The notes under the pieces are model-generated. The model was not told where the DNA came from. It did not search any database and saw nothing but the letters and a program-made list of their open reading frames with translations. The translations under genes and the position numbers were made by a program. This document shows positions 24,583 to 31,735 of a DNA stretch of 64,000 nucleotides, in pieces. Source of the DNA: Chthoniobacteraceae bacterium. GTDB lineage: Bacteria; Verrucomicrobiota; Verrucomicrobiia; Chthoniobacterales; Chthoniobacteraceae. The stretch spans positions 1 through 64,000 of the forward strand of contig CANJZW010000003.1 of the NCBI GenBank assembly GCA_947479475.1, written 5' to 3'. How positions within the stretch are numbered: position 1 is the stretch's first letter; the number at the start of each line of letters is the position of its first letter.

Positions 24583-24707
24583 CGAGGAGGATAGGTTACA
24601 CCACTTATCTAGCGGAGGGGAATGCCGACGCTTGTTTTTTTAAAACCAGCATTTCAAGGCGACTCTGCCGCTTGCTGCGCTGCATGGATTAAGCGAATAT
24701 TCAATGA

Positions 24708-26039
24708 ATGCCCCGTGTGATTCATTTCCCGACCCTTGAAAATTCCCTGCCCCCCCTGGGAACTCCCATGGATTGGGAGAGGGCCCACGTCTGGCATCCC
24801 TTCACACAGATGCGCGACTGGTGCGCAACGGAGCCGGTCATGCTGGTGGATGCTCTGGGCGCCTCGGTGCAGGATTCCCACGGCCGCTGGTACATTGACG
24901 GAAACTCGTCCATCTGGACCAACATTCACGGGCATCGACATCCGCGACTGGACGCCGCCTTGCAGTCGCAGCTCAAGCACTTCGCGCACACCTCCTTTCT
25001 CGGGTTGACGCATCCCGGCGCGGCTCAATTGAGCGCGGAACTGGTGGCGCTTTGGCCCGAAAACACGCTTTCCCGCGTTTTTTTATCTGACAACGGGTCG
25101 ACGGCCATTGAGGTCGCCTTGAAAATGGCGGCCCAGTACTGGCAGATCAAGGGGCGCCCTGAAAAGCAGCGGTTGGTGGCGTTTGAGGGAGCCTATCACG
25201 GCGACACGCTGGGGGCGTCCAGTTTGGGCGGGGTGTCGACGTTTACCGAGCGGTTTGCGGCCTGGCATCTTCCGGTCGACCATGTGGACTCGATTTCCGC
25301 GCTCGAGGCGCTCTCTGCGGATGGGGTGGCGGCGGTGGTCATCGAACCCCTGGTGCAGGGGGCCAATCAAATGCGCCTCTGGCCCTCCGGCCTGCTCGCC
25401 CAGGTTCGGCAGTGGTGCGATTGGCACGGGGTTTTTCTGATCGCGGACGAGGTCATGACGGGTTTTGGGCGCACTGGCACCCTGTTCGCCTGTGAGCAGG
25501 AGGGTGTCGTTCCTGACTTTGTGGCGCTCGCAAAGGGCCTCACCGGGGGGTACATGCCACTCGCCGCCACGCTCACCACCGAACGCGTCTTCGAGGCGTT
25601 TCTCGGCGGGGCGGATAAAACTCTTTATTACGGACACTCTTACGCTGGGCATGCGCTCGGCTGTGCCGTGGCTTTGGAAAACCTGGCGATCTTCCGGGAG
25701 GAGGGCGTGCTAAGCCGGTTGCAACTTCAGATTCAGCGGCTGGCCGCCCTTTTAGAACAGCACTTGCGACCGTCGCCGTTTGTTTATGAAATCCGGCAGC
25801 GCGGTTTTCTGGCGGGGATCGAGCTGCGGGCTGCGGGGGGCGCGCCCTTTGTTGCTGGTGCCGCTGGCCTTGGGATGGGCGCGCGGGTGTGTGTGGCGGC
25901 GCGGAAGTATGGTCTGTTGACCCGGCCCGTGAGGGACACTGTTGTGCTGATGCCCCCGTATTGTATAACAGACTTGGAATTGGAGCGGGCTGTGTGTGCT
26001 GTTGCCGCCGGCATAGAAGAGTGCTGCACTAAACCCTGA
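24708..26039 (+). CDS. bioA: Adenosylmethionine-8-amino-7-oxononanoate aminotransferase
   Basis: 443 residues, normal for BioA. This PLP enzyme converts 7-keto-8-aminopelargonate to 7,8-diaminopelargonate using S-adenosylmethionine as amino donor in biotin synthesis. Signatures: HVWHPFTQM near the N terminus, GSTAIEVALKMAAQYW, YHGDTLGASSLGG, IEPLVQGANQM, DEVMTGFGRTGTLFACEQ, and the PLP lysine in ALAKGLTGGYMPLAATLTTE (near residue 274). Start at 24708 is provisional: no clear ribosome site; the in-frame ATG at 24768 (MDWERAHVWHPF) is also possible. Other bio genes are not in the window. A nested hairpin with T-run follows the stop. Confidence 0.93.
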   Translation: MPRVIHFPTLENSLPPLGTPMDWERAHVWHPFTQMRDWCATEPVMLVDALGASVQDSHGRWYIDGNSSIWTNIHGHRHPRLDAALQSQLKHFAHTSFLGLTHPGAAQLSAELVALWPENTLSRVFLSDNGSTAIEVALKMAAQYWQIKGRPEKQRLVAFEGAYHGDTLGASSLGGVSTFTERFAAWHLPVDHVDSISALEALSADGVAAVVIEPLVQGANQMRLWPSGLLAQVRQWCDWHGVFLIADEVMTGFGRTGTLFACEQEGVVPDFVALAKGLTGGYMPLAATLTTERVFEAFLGGADKTLYYGHSYAGHALGCAVALENLAIFREEGVLSRLQLQIQRLAALLEQHLRPSPFVYEIRQRGFLAGIELRAAGGAPFVAGAAGLGMGARVCVAARKYGLLTRPVRDTVVLMPPYCITDLELERAVCAVAAGIEECCTKP

Positions 26040-26042
26040 TCT

Positions 26043-26080
26043 TCGCCAATAAGGGCCGAGGCAGACGGCTTTTTTGGCGA
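26043..26080 (+). terminator. Nested-hairpin terminator after bioA
   Basis: An inner stem (AAGGGCCG at 26051-26058 with CGGCTTTT at 26066-26073, two G-T pairs) runs into six T (26070-26075). An outer perfect 7-bp repeat TCGCCAA (26043-26049) / TTGGCGA (26074-26080) encloses it, so two mutually exclusive folds are possible. Confidence 0.5.
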
Positions 26081-26111
26081 CCCCCCCGAATCTTTTTTAG
26101 AAACCTTTGAT

Positions 26112-26846
26112 ATGGCAGACCAATGGACAGCACTGAAAGCTCCTGCGCGTGCGGCGCTTTCTCAACGCAATTACGCCGCCGGCACTCTGGTGGAGCGGCT
26201 TGGAACCTCGGGAGTGGCCGCGGCGGAGATCCTTTCTGCGGACCCAGCGGTGCTTGCGGCTGGCTGGATTCCGGGAGTGGAGTTTGTCCCGAGGCGTGTG
26301 TTTAGGCAGAGGCACCGGGGTTTTTTCGGCGAATTCGTCCGCGAGGGGCACGGGGTGACGGGCAAACTGGGGCTGTGGCCGAGGCAGTGGGCCACCGCGA
26401 CGATGTTCGCCGGTTCGGCCAAGGGGTTTCACATCCACCCGCCCCATATTCCGGCGGATACCGATCCTGCGGCCTGGTTTGAGCATTTGTTTGGGGCAGC
26501 CCCCGCGGCCGTGAGCGAGCGTCCCTATGAGAAAGAGCAGTGGGACATCATGTTTTTTGTGCGGGGGAATGTGGAGATGCTTTTGGTGGACGAGCGCGCC
26601 GGGCTTCCCAGGCGGGTCATGCGGTTTATCCTCGAGGGAGATGACAGCGGGGGCAGCGGTCACGCCGGGATTGTGATTCCAGCGGGGGTGGCGCATGCGC
26701 TGCGCGTGGAGGGTTCCACGGACGCGATTATGGTTTACGGCACGAGCACCGTGTTTGATCCGGCCGCCGAGGGGCGCATCGCCGACGATGTTGAGCGTGC
26801 GCCCTTGCCCAGCGAGTGGCAGGCTTATCTCGAGGGCGCACAGTAA
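26112..26846 (+). CDS. RmlC-like cupin (dTDP-4-dehydrorhamnose 3,5-epimerase-related) protein
   Basis: 244 residues. The second half has the RmlC-like jelly-roll pattern: ATMFAGSAKGFHIHPPHI (counterpart of the KGVIRGLHFQ segment), WDIMFFVRGNVEMLLVDERA (counterpart of the GxVxDVAVDLR strand), and IVIPAGVAHALRVEGSTDAI with MVYGTSTVFDPAAEGRI (counterpart of the YxPxxEGGI tail). The first 50 residues are an extra, poorly matching segment. The His that RmlC uses as base is matched by FHIHPP, but no other dTDP-rhamnose gene is nearby, so it may act on another sugar nucleotide or be a non-enzymatic cupin. It lies between bioA and an FmdB protein without an obvious operon link. Confidence 0.65.
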   Translation: MADQWTALKAPARAALSQRNYAAGTLVERLGTSGVAAAEILSADPAVLAAGWIPGVEFVPRRVFRQRHRGFFGEFVREGHGVTGKLGLWPRQWATATMFAGSAKGFHIHPPHIPADTDPAAWFEHLFGAAPAAVSERPYEKEQWDIMFFVRGNVEMLLVDERAGLPRRVMRFILEGDDSGGSGHAGIVIPAGVAHALRVEGSTDAIMVYGTSTVFDPAAEGRIADDVERAPLPSEWQAYLEGAQ

Positions 26847-26872
26847 CCGGCCCTGCCGCCCTCTTCTTTGCT

Positions 26873-27118
26873 ATGCCCATTTACGAATACGAACCCTGCT
26901 CGGGCGAATGTCGGATTTGCAAAAAGGGGTTCACGCTGAATCGGCCCCTGAGCGCGCCTCCCTTGGAGAAGTGCCCTTTGTGCCGGGTGCCTGTGCGCAA
27001 GTTGATCAGCACGTTTTCCACCCCGACGTTTTTGAAGCCGCTCTCCACGGCGCAGGCAAAAAACGCCGGGTTCAAGATCTACAAAAAAGTGGGTCAGGGC
27101 GAATACGAGAGACAATAA
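26873..27118 (+). CDS. FmdB-family zinc ribbon protein
   Basis: 81 residues from MPIYEYEP, the invariant family N terminus, 26 bases after the cupin gene's stop. Two Cys pairs, C13-x-x-C16 and C34-x-x-C37, form the predicted zinc ribbon, with KLISTFSTPTF following as in the family. FmdB proteins are widespread and were named from a formamidase regulator, but their function is not settled. A longer in-frame reading from 26816 overlaps the upstream gene and is rejected. It is followed 15 bases later by a thioesterase gene on the same strand. Confidence 0.9.
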   Translation: MPIYEYEPCSGECRICKKGFTLNRPLSAPPLEKCPLCRVPVRKLISTFSTPTFLKPLSTAQAKNAGFKIYKKVGQGEYERQ

Positions 27119-27133
27119 AACCGCGTCTGTTTC

Positions 27134-27592
27134 ATGCTATCCACCCAAGAACCGGTGACTCCGACGGTGCGCACGGAGGTGCACGTCATGTTTTTCGACA
27201 CGGACTGCGCCGCCGTCGTGCACAACATGGCCTATTTGCGTTTCATTGAAACGGCGCGCACTTATCTGGCCGAGCAGCTTGGAATGGGGCTTGCGGAGAT
27301 GGCCAAAAGCAGCCTTTTCCCGGTCGTGGCGCGCACGGAGATCGACTACAAAAAGCCGGCGGTTCTGGGGGATAAATTGGTCGTTAAAGGCTGGTTGGAG
27401 TCTTTTGACCGGAGCCGGTTCTGGTGCGGCTTTGAGATCCGCCGGGAAGGGGACGATGCCTTGATTGTGAGGTCGCGGCAGATGCTGGCCCTGGTGCAAA
27501 TGCCTGCGGGCCGCCCAGTCCGGCTGCCCTTGGAATGGCAGGAGAGCTACCCCCACTTGATGCGCAGCGCCGGAGGGCGCGCCGGGGAATAA
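27134..27592 (+). CDS. Acyl-CoA thioesterase, hotdog fold (YbgC/FadM-like)
   Basis: 152 residues. The hotdog signature VHVMFFDTDCAAVVHNMAYLRFIETART carries the catalytic Asp region (DTD) and the central helix of the 4-hydroxybenzoyl-CoA thioesterase/YbgC family. The C-terminal strands (FGFEIRREGDDALIVRSRQM-like region) complete the fold. Members hydrolyse acyl-CoA or acyl-ACP esters in the cytoplasm; YbgC elsewhere is linked to the Tol system, and an ExbB/ExbD/TonB operon lies 4 kb upstream, though not adjacent. Substrate cannot be deduced here. Spacing of 15 bases from fmdB suggests co-transcription. Confidence 0.87.
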   Translation: MLSTQEPVTPTVRTEVHVMFFDTDCAAVVHNMAYLRFIETARTYLAEQLGMGLAEMAKSSLFPVVARTEIDYKKPAVLGDKLVVKGWLESFDRSRFWCGFEIRREGDDALIVRSRQMLALVQMPAGRPVRLPLEWQESYPHLMRSAGGRAGE

Positions 27593-27708
27593 CGCATGTT
27601 TTTCACTCAAGCTCCTGGAGCCCTCTTGGGAGGTGTAAAAGCCAAGGAATATTCTTCCTGCTGGGTTGTCTTGGGGCTAACCAAGGTCGAGAATGTTTTC
27701 ACACCCCT

Positions 27709-28758
27709 ATGAGCACTAAAAAATTCAATGTTGCCGTCATCGGTTACGGTTGGGCCGCCACCGCCCACATCGACGCCATCAATGCCACCAACGAAGCCCA
27801 GGTGACGGCGGTCTGGAGTTCGCGACCGCTGGATTCTGCGACGTTAAGCGCCAAACATGGCTCGCCCATTGAGGCCTATTCGGATCTGTCTGCGATGCTG
27901 GCGAGCCCGGACATCGATGTGGTCGATATTACGAGTTATCCCAACCAGCATGCCGCCCAGTTCGTGGCTGCGGCCCGGGCTGGAAAACACATCATTGTGG
28001 AAAAGCCGCTGGCCATTGAATGGAGTGAAATTCTGGAAATGAAGCGCGCGGCTGAAGAGGCCGGAACGAAGGTGTGCGTGTGTTTTGAATGCCGCTTTTC
28101 TTCCCAGTTTCTGGCTACAAAGTCCGTCATCGACCAGGGGCTTTTGGGCAGTCTTCATTACGGGGAGGTGGATTATTACCACGGCATCGGGCCCTGGTAC
28201 GGCCAGTATCGCTGGAATACGAAGCGCGAATTGGGCGGCAGCGCCCTGCTCACCGCCGGTTGCCATGCGCTGGACGCCCTGCTGCTTTGCATGAACTCGG
28301 AGGTGGAAGAAGTCACCTCCTACGCCACCCAGAGCGCCAACCCGGTGTTCGCCGCCTACGAATACCAGACCAGTTCGACGACCCTCCTGCGTTTCACCAA
28401 CGGCGCCGTTGGAAAAAGTGCCGCCGTTGTGGACTGCCTCCAGCCCTACTATTTCCACACGCATTTGGTGGGAAGCGAAGGCTCCCTGCTGGACAGCAAG
28501 TTTCATTCACAGCGTCTCGGAGGGCTCGACAAGGGCGCCTGGAGCCAGCTCTCCATGAAGATGCTCGACAGCGGCGACGTGCACGACCACCCCTATCAGA
28601 CCCAGTTTCAGGCGTTTTTCCAGTCGCTCCGGGCCGGGCACGATATGCCGATGACCAGCTTTCAGGACGCATTCAAAACGCACCGCGTCATTGCCGCGGC
28701 GGACCGTTCCGCGGCCGAACGCCGGTCGGTTAAATTGTCCGAGATCCCGGTGGCCTAG
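27709..28758 (+). CDS. Cytosolic Gfo/Idh/MocA family oxidoreductase
   Basis: 349 residues from MSTKKFNVAVIGYGWAATAH, which is the Rossmann nucleotide-binding motif. The start is chosen because upstream in-frame sequence from 27535 overlaps the thioesterase gene. The EKP motif is intact (IIVEKPLAIEWSEI), followed by the substrate domain (YHGIGPWYGQYRWNTKRELG, GSALLTAGCHALDALLLCM). There is no Tat signal, unlike the two homologues at 9.6 and 12.5 kb, so it works on an intracellular sugar or cyclitol. A 116-base gap to the preceding gene and a 7-bp hairpin after its stop suggest a monocistronic unit. Confidence 0.92.
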   Translation: MSTKKFNVAVIGYGWAATAHIDAINATNEAQVTAVWSSRPLDSATLSAKHGSPIEAYSDLSAMLASPDIDVVDITSYPNQHAAQFVAAARAGKHIIVEKPLAIEWSEILEMKRAAEEAGTKVCVCFECRFSSQFLATKSVIDQGLLGSLHYGEVDYYHGIGPWYGQYRWNTKRELGGSALLTAGCHALDALLLCMNSEVEEVTSYATQSANPVFAAYEYQTSSTTLLRFTNGAVGKSAAVVDCLQPYYFHTHLVGSEGSLLDSKFHSQRLGGLDKGAWSQLSMKMLDSGDVHDHPYQTQFQAFFQSLRAGHDMPMTSFQDAFKTHRVIAAADRSAAERRSVKLSEIPVA

Positions 28759-28832
28759 GGGCGTGTTAGCCTTGTGGGAGTAGGCATGGGAGGCGAATAG
28801 GCCGTCAGCTAACGTGTCGGACGTCTTTCTCG

Positions 28833-28851
28833 GCGCCTCGTGTTGAGGCGC
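28833..28851. terminator. Short strong hairpin between convergent genes
   Basis: Perfect 7-bp stem GCGCCTC (28833-28839) / GAGGCGC (28845-28851) with a 5-base loop, placed in the 140-base gap between the ends of the convergent Gfo/Idh/MocA and pyruvyl-transferase-like genes. No T-run on either strand, so a shared, factor-assisted terminator is the best reading. Confidence 0.45.
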
Positions 28852-28898
28852 GCGGGAGGGGCTTTAGAGCGAACCGAAATTTTGTGGGATTTTGGGTG

Positions 28899-30263
28899 CT
28901 AGGGTAATGCCCGACACACCCGGCCCACGGTTTCCACCATGCGCTTCTGCTCGCGCTCCACATTCGCCATGATGGCACGAGCTTTAGCACGGGCGGCGGC
29001 GGGGTCTTTGGCCACCACGGAGAGGGCCGACCACAATTGGGGGCCGCTTGTTTCGTCCACTTCAAACAACCAGTCAGCCGCTCCGAAATCGCGGTACATT
29101 TGTCCTTTGCAGGTGTCGGTGGGCTGGCGCACGTAAAAAGTCGGAGTGCCCTGGTGCAGGGCAATGAGAGGCGAATGACATTCCAGGCTGACCACGCACT
29201 GCGCTTTGGAATAAATTGAGGCTGCTTCGTCTGGCAGCCAGTAGGAGTCGCGCCACACCACTTTGTGTTTGAGTTCCTCAGGCAGCGGGTCGAGGAGCAC
29301 CTCCTTGCCCATGTCCACCTGGTAGGTCATTTCCGCGCACACCAACACTTTGTTGCCCGTCGCTTTGATATAGGCGATCAGCATCTCGCGCAGTTTGGCG
29401 TGGTCCTGTTCCGTTGTGCGCGCGTTCAGGGCCTCCTTTGCGAGGTCCACCTCTTTTGGAACGGTTTTGTGGATTTTGTGATAAGGGGTGTAGCGGAGCC
29501 GCGGGATGACGCAGATAAACTTGCCCTCCTCCAGCCCATGTTCCTTGAGCCAGGCAAACCCTTTTGCATCATCACGCAAAGGCATCCCGAGCTGCGCGTC
29601 CGGCCCAAATTCCACCAGGGGAGTCCGCACCTCCTGCGCCTTGAGATAATCCCGGGTGATCGTGTCTCGACAGAAGAAAAAAGCGGCATTGTCGATGGTG
29701 TAGCGCAGGTCAGCCGCGAGGTGGTTGGGGGGCAGTAAAAGAGCCCGCTCCCGGAGCTTGAGCAGCGTGCCACCTTCGGGATCGCACCCTTCGCCGAACC
29801 CCGATACCGGGTCGGCGCTGACGCCAAACACGCCCAACGGCTTGCCCGTGGCCTTTCGGAAAGCCAAGGCGTGATGGCTTGCGGGAAAACCCGAACCGGA
29901 GCCGCTCAAATACAAGTCAGCCGAATCCCACGCCTGGGCCAACGCTGGAGTGGTCGGTTTTCCATCTTTGCCAAGGCTGCCTTCCACGATCTTCAGGCGT
30001 GGATAGGCTGCGCTCAAAAACTCGCGCGTCCCATGCCCCAGATTGCCCGGCCAAAGCGAGATCTCCAAGTCCGGGAGATATTTCCAAAGCAGGGAAAGCG
30101 CTCCGGGAGTGTGCCCGATATCGCCAATGTTCACGCTCTGCCACGAACTGCGCAGTAAAATTCGACCCGGCCGCCCGGATTGGGCGCGCAGGGAGGCACT
30201 GGCAGCAAAAGGCACGGTGGCGGCGGCACGGGTGATTTTGGAAAGGAATTGGCGGCGGTTCAT
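28899..30263 (-). CDS. Tat-exported polysaccharide pyruvyl transferase-like protein
   Basis: 454 residues from MNRRQFLSKITRAAATVPFA, a Tat signal; the upstream in-frame ATG at 30380 would bury it and is rejected. The mature protein opens RILLRSSWQSVNIGDIGHTPG, the typical NxGD start of the polysaccharide pyruvyl transferase family, and continues with LYLSGSGSGFPASHHALAFR, YTIDNAAFFFCRDTITRDYL and KAQCVVSLECHSPLIALHQG (family-like C-terminal Rossmann-type half). The family normally transfers pyruvate from PEP to sugars in the cytoplasm, where PEP is available; a Tat-exported member is odd and suggests a diverged role. Stands alone. Confidence 0.82.
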   Translation of the reverse strand: MNRRQFLSKITRAAATVPFAASASLRAQSGRPGRILLRSSWQSVNIGDIGHTPGALSLLWKYLPDLEISLWPGNLGHGTREFLSAAYPRLKIVEGSLGKDGKPTTPALAQAWDSADLYLSGSGSGFPASHHALAFRKATGKPLGVFGVSADPVSGFGEGCDPEGGTLLKLRERALLLPPNHLAADLRYTIDNAAFFFCRDTITRDYLKAQEVRTPLVEFGPDAQLGMPLRDDAKGFAWLKEHGLEEGKFICVIPRLRYTPYHKIHKTVPKEVDLAKEALNARTTEQDHAKLREMLIAYIKATGNKVLVCAEMTYQVDMGKEVLLDPLPEELKHKVVWRDSYWLPDEAASIYSKAQCVVSLECHSPLIALHQGTPTFYVRQPTDTCKGQMYRDFGAADWLFEVDETSGPQLWSALSVVAKDPAAARAKARAIMANVEREQKRMVETVGRVCRALP

Positions 30264-30294
30264 GGGCGGGCGGCTATTGTAAAAAGGAGGAGTA

Positions 30295-30452
30295 AAAGAG
30301 CAAACCGTGAGTTTCTGCCGAGGACAGCATGGAGCCTGTTCAATGCGGTGATCGAGGTCCACAAACGGGTGAATCCCCACACTGCCTGTCGACGTGGAGA
30401 AGCCTTGTACGGACTATTCGACGCCGAGGCCAACATGCACGGGAGGAACTAA
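30295..30452 (+). pseudogene. C-terminal remnant of a DUF932-like plasmid-type gene
   Basis: An open frame without a plausible start reads ...FLPRTAWSLFNAVIEVHKRV then NPHTACRRGEALYGLFDAEA and ends at TAA 30450-30452. The RTAWxLFNAVxE pattern is like the C-terminal end of DUF932-type proteins found on plasmids and mobile elements. Upstream of about 30290 the frame runs antisense to the pyruvyl-transferase-like gene, so the 5' part has been lost. The stop is one base before the ATG of a small ORF with a good ribosome site, the spacing expected of an original operon. The family assignment is by eye and tentative. Confidence 0.45.
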
Positions 30453-30453
30453 A

Positions 30454-30642
30454 ATGAGCCGCTTATTAAACCAAGCCACGATGAAACGCTATCTCCTCGA
30501 CCGGGCACAAATGCTGCGACCTGCGTTGGGAATGAAGCGAGTGTCGGATGAAGCTCTGCAAAACTTGGAGAGCAGGTTGCACAATATGGCCGATGATATG
30601 ATCCGTAGGCTTCCGTGCACGGGCAGGACCATCAAGCCGTAG
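30454..30642 (+). CDS. Small basic protein, possible truncated histone-fold protein
   Basis: 62 residues from MSRLLNQATMKRYLLDRAQM, preceded by GGGAGGAAC, a strong ribosome site 5 bases before the ATG. The segment MKRVSDEALQNLESRLHNMA...RRLPCTGRTIKP resembles the histone fold of small bacterial/archaeal histones (RVS entering the long central helix, then GRTxKP in the second loop), but the protein stops where the last helix should begin. It follows directly on the DUF932-like remnant, as if both came from one mobile-element operon. Function uncertain; it could be a decayed gene. Confidence 0.55.
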   Translation: MSRLLNQATMKRYLLDRAQMLRPALGMKRVSDEALQNLESRLHNMADDMIRRLPCTGRTIKP

Positions 30643-31052
30643 CGATGCTGCTGGTTTGATGGAATAGCAGATGGAGCCGTCCAGTGTGCGAGTCAGGGAT
30701 GCTGCGGTGTCCTTGGCGGAAAGGGGGCTTCGGCGTGGGCCTCTTTTTTAGGGATCAGACGCTTGAGTCGCCGCCCCCATCGAGAGTGCTCCATTGCCTA
30801 AATTGACGATAAAACTGAGGCTCGGAACTGATGGTCAAGTTGAACGATACGAGCTTTGAACCGAAGCCGGTGTTTTGCCGGAAACCAAACTTCTTTTTCC
30901 AGCCCAATGCCGGGTGCCGGGTGAAAATAAGACAGCGGCGGAGTGGCTGATTTTGGGCGCGGTGCCGCCGCTCTGGCGATAGGCGCGAGATAATAACTTT
31001 TGTCACGCCCAAGGGTGATGTTTGATACGGTGTCACCCACCCCCCGCCCGTT
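30643..31052. other. 410-base region without a recognisable gene
   Basis: No convincing coding frame, RNA gene or terminator was found. A leftward frame (30755-31213) contains stretches such as KKFGFRQNTGFGSKLVSFNL but overlaps the 5' end of the DUF2061 gene and has no ribosome site or recognisable family; it may be eroded sequence linked to the adjacent remnant. The region is less GC-rich in patches than its neighbours. Confidence 0.5.
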
Positions 31053-31649
31053 TTGAATCCGCCCCTTTCCACCAGCCCGGAACCCGCCGCCGATCCCGCT
31101 TCCCCCGAGCATGAGGCGCTGGCGCAGCGCCGCGCCGCACTGTCTCTGCGCGACTCGCACCTGCGGAGCGTGATCAAGGCGGTGAGCTGGCGGTTGATCG
31201 GGACCATCGACACGATGGTGATTTCCTATGCGTGGACCGGTCAGGGAGGCAAAGCGATTGCCATCGGCGGCTCCGAGGTGCTCACGAAAATTGGGCTGTA
31301 TTACCTTCACGAACGCGTCTGGGCGCGGGTCCCGTTGGGGACGATGCGCCAGATCAGCACTTTTTCTCAGGACCAGGCCATGCCCGCCGCGGAGTTGAGA
31401 GACTCAAACCTGCGGAGCCTTCTGAAGGCCTTCAGCTGGCGTGTGGTTGGAACGATCGACACCATTCTGGTCTCCTACTTTTGGACCAAGGACGTCCGGA
31501 AAGCCCTTATCATCGGCGGCACCGATGTGCTGACGAAGGTTTTTCTCTATTACCTCCATGAGCGCGCTTGGGCGCGGATTCCGCTTGGCACCATCCGCCG
31601 CTATTTTCGCCGTGACGAGAGCGTTCCAGAAGTCGCCGGGTCTCGTTGA
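31053..31649 (+). CDS. Membrane protein with two tandem DUF2061 domains
   Basis: 198 residues. The only start before the conserved part is a TTG at 31053, without a clear ribosome site. Two copies of DUF2061 are obvious: HLRSVIKAVSWRLIGTIDTM...KIGLYYLHERVWARVPLG (about 35-100) and NLRSLLKAFSWRVVGTIDTI...KVFLYYLHERAWARIPLG (about 115-180). Most DUF2061 proteins are a single domain of 60-90 residues with two short membrane helices; the duplication makes a four-helix protein. In some bacteria DUF2061 is fused to sulfate-assimilation (CysC/CysN-like) or sits near it; no such gene is here, so the role is unknown. It stands alone. Confidence 0.85.
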   Translation: MNPPLSTSPEPAADPASPEHEALAQRRAALSLRDSHLRSVIKAVSWRLIGTIDTMVISYAWTGQGGKAIAIGGSEVLTKIGLYYLHERVWARVPLGTMRQISTFSQDQAMPAAELRDSNLRSLLKAFSWRVVGTIDTILVSYFWTKDVRKALIIGGTDVLTKVFLYYLHERAWARIPLGTIRRYFRRDESVPEVAGSR

Positions 31650-31735
31650 GGCGGCGCGAGGAGCCGGGTGGCTTTGAAACGGGCGGGTTGGAGCCGTAGC
31701 GCAGCGAGGAGGGTTTTAAAAGACAGCCTCAAGCG

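Noticed and set aside
24583-24707. Biotin (BirA) operator upstream of bioA
   Set aside because: No TTGTAAACC/GGTTTACAA type palindrome is present in the 125-base divergent region.
30755-31213. Leftward frame before the DUF2061 gene as a possible gene
   Set aside because: It overlaps the 5' end of a well-supported gene, lacks a ribosome site and matches no family I recognise; only noted as possibly eroded sequence.
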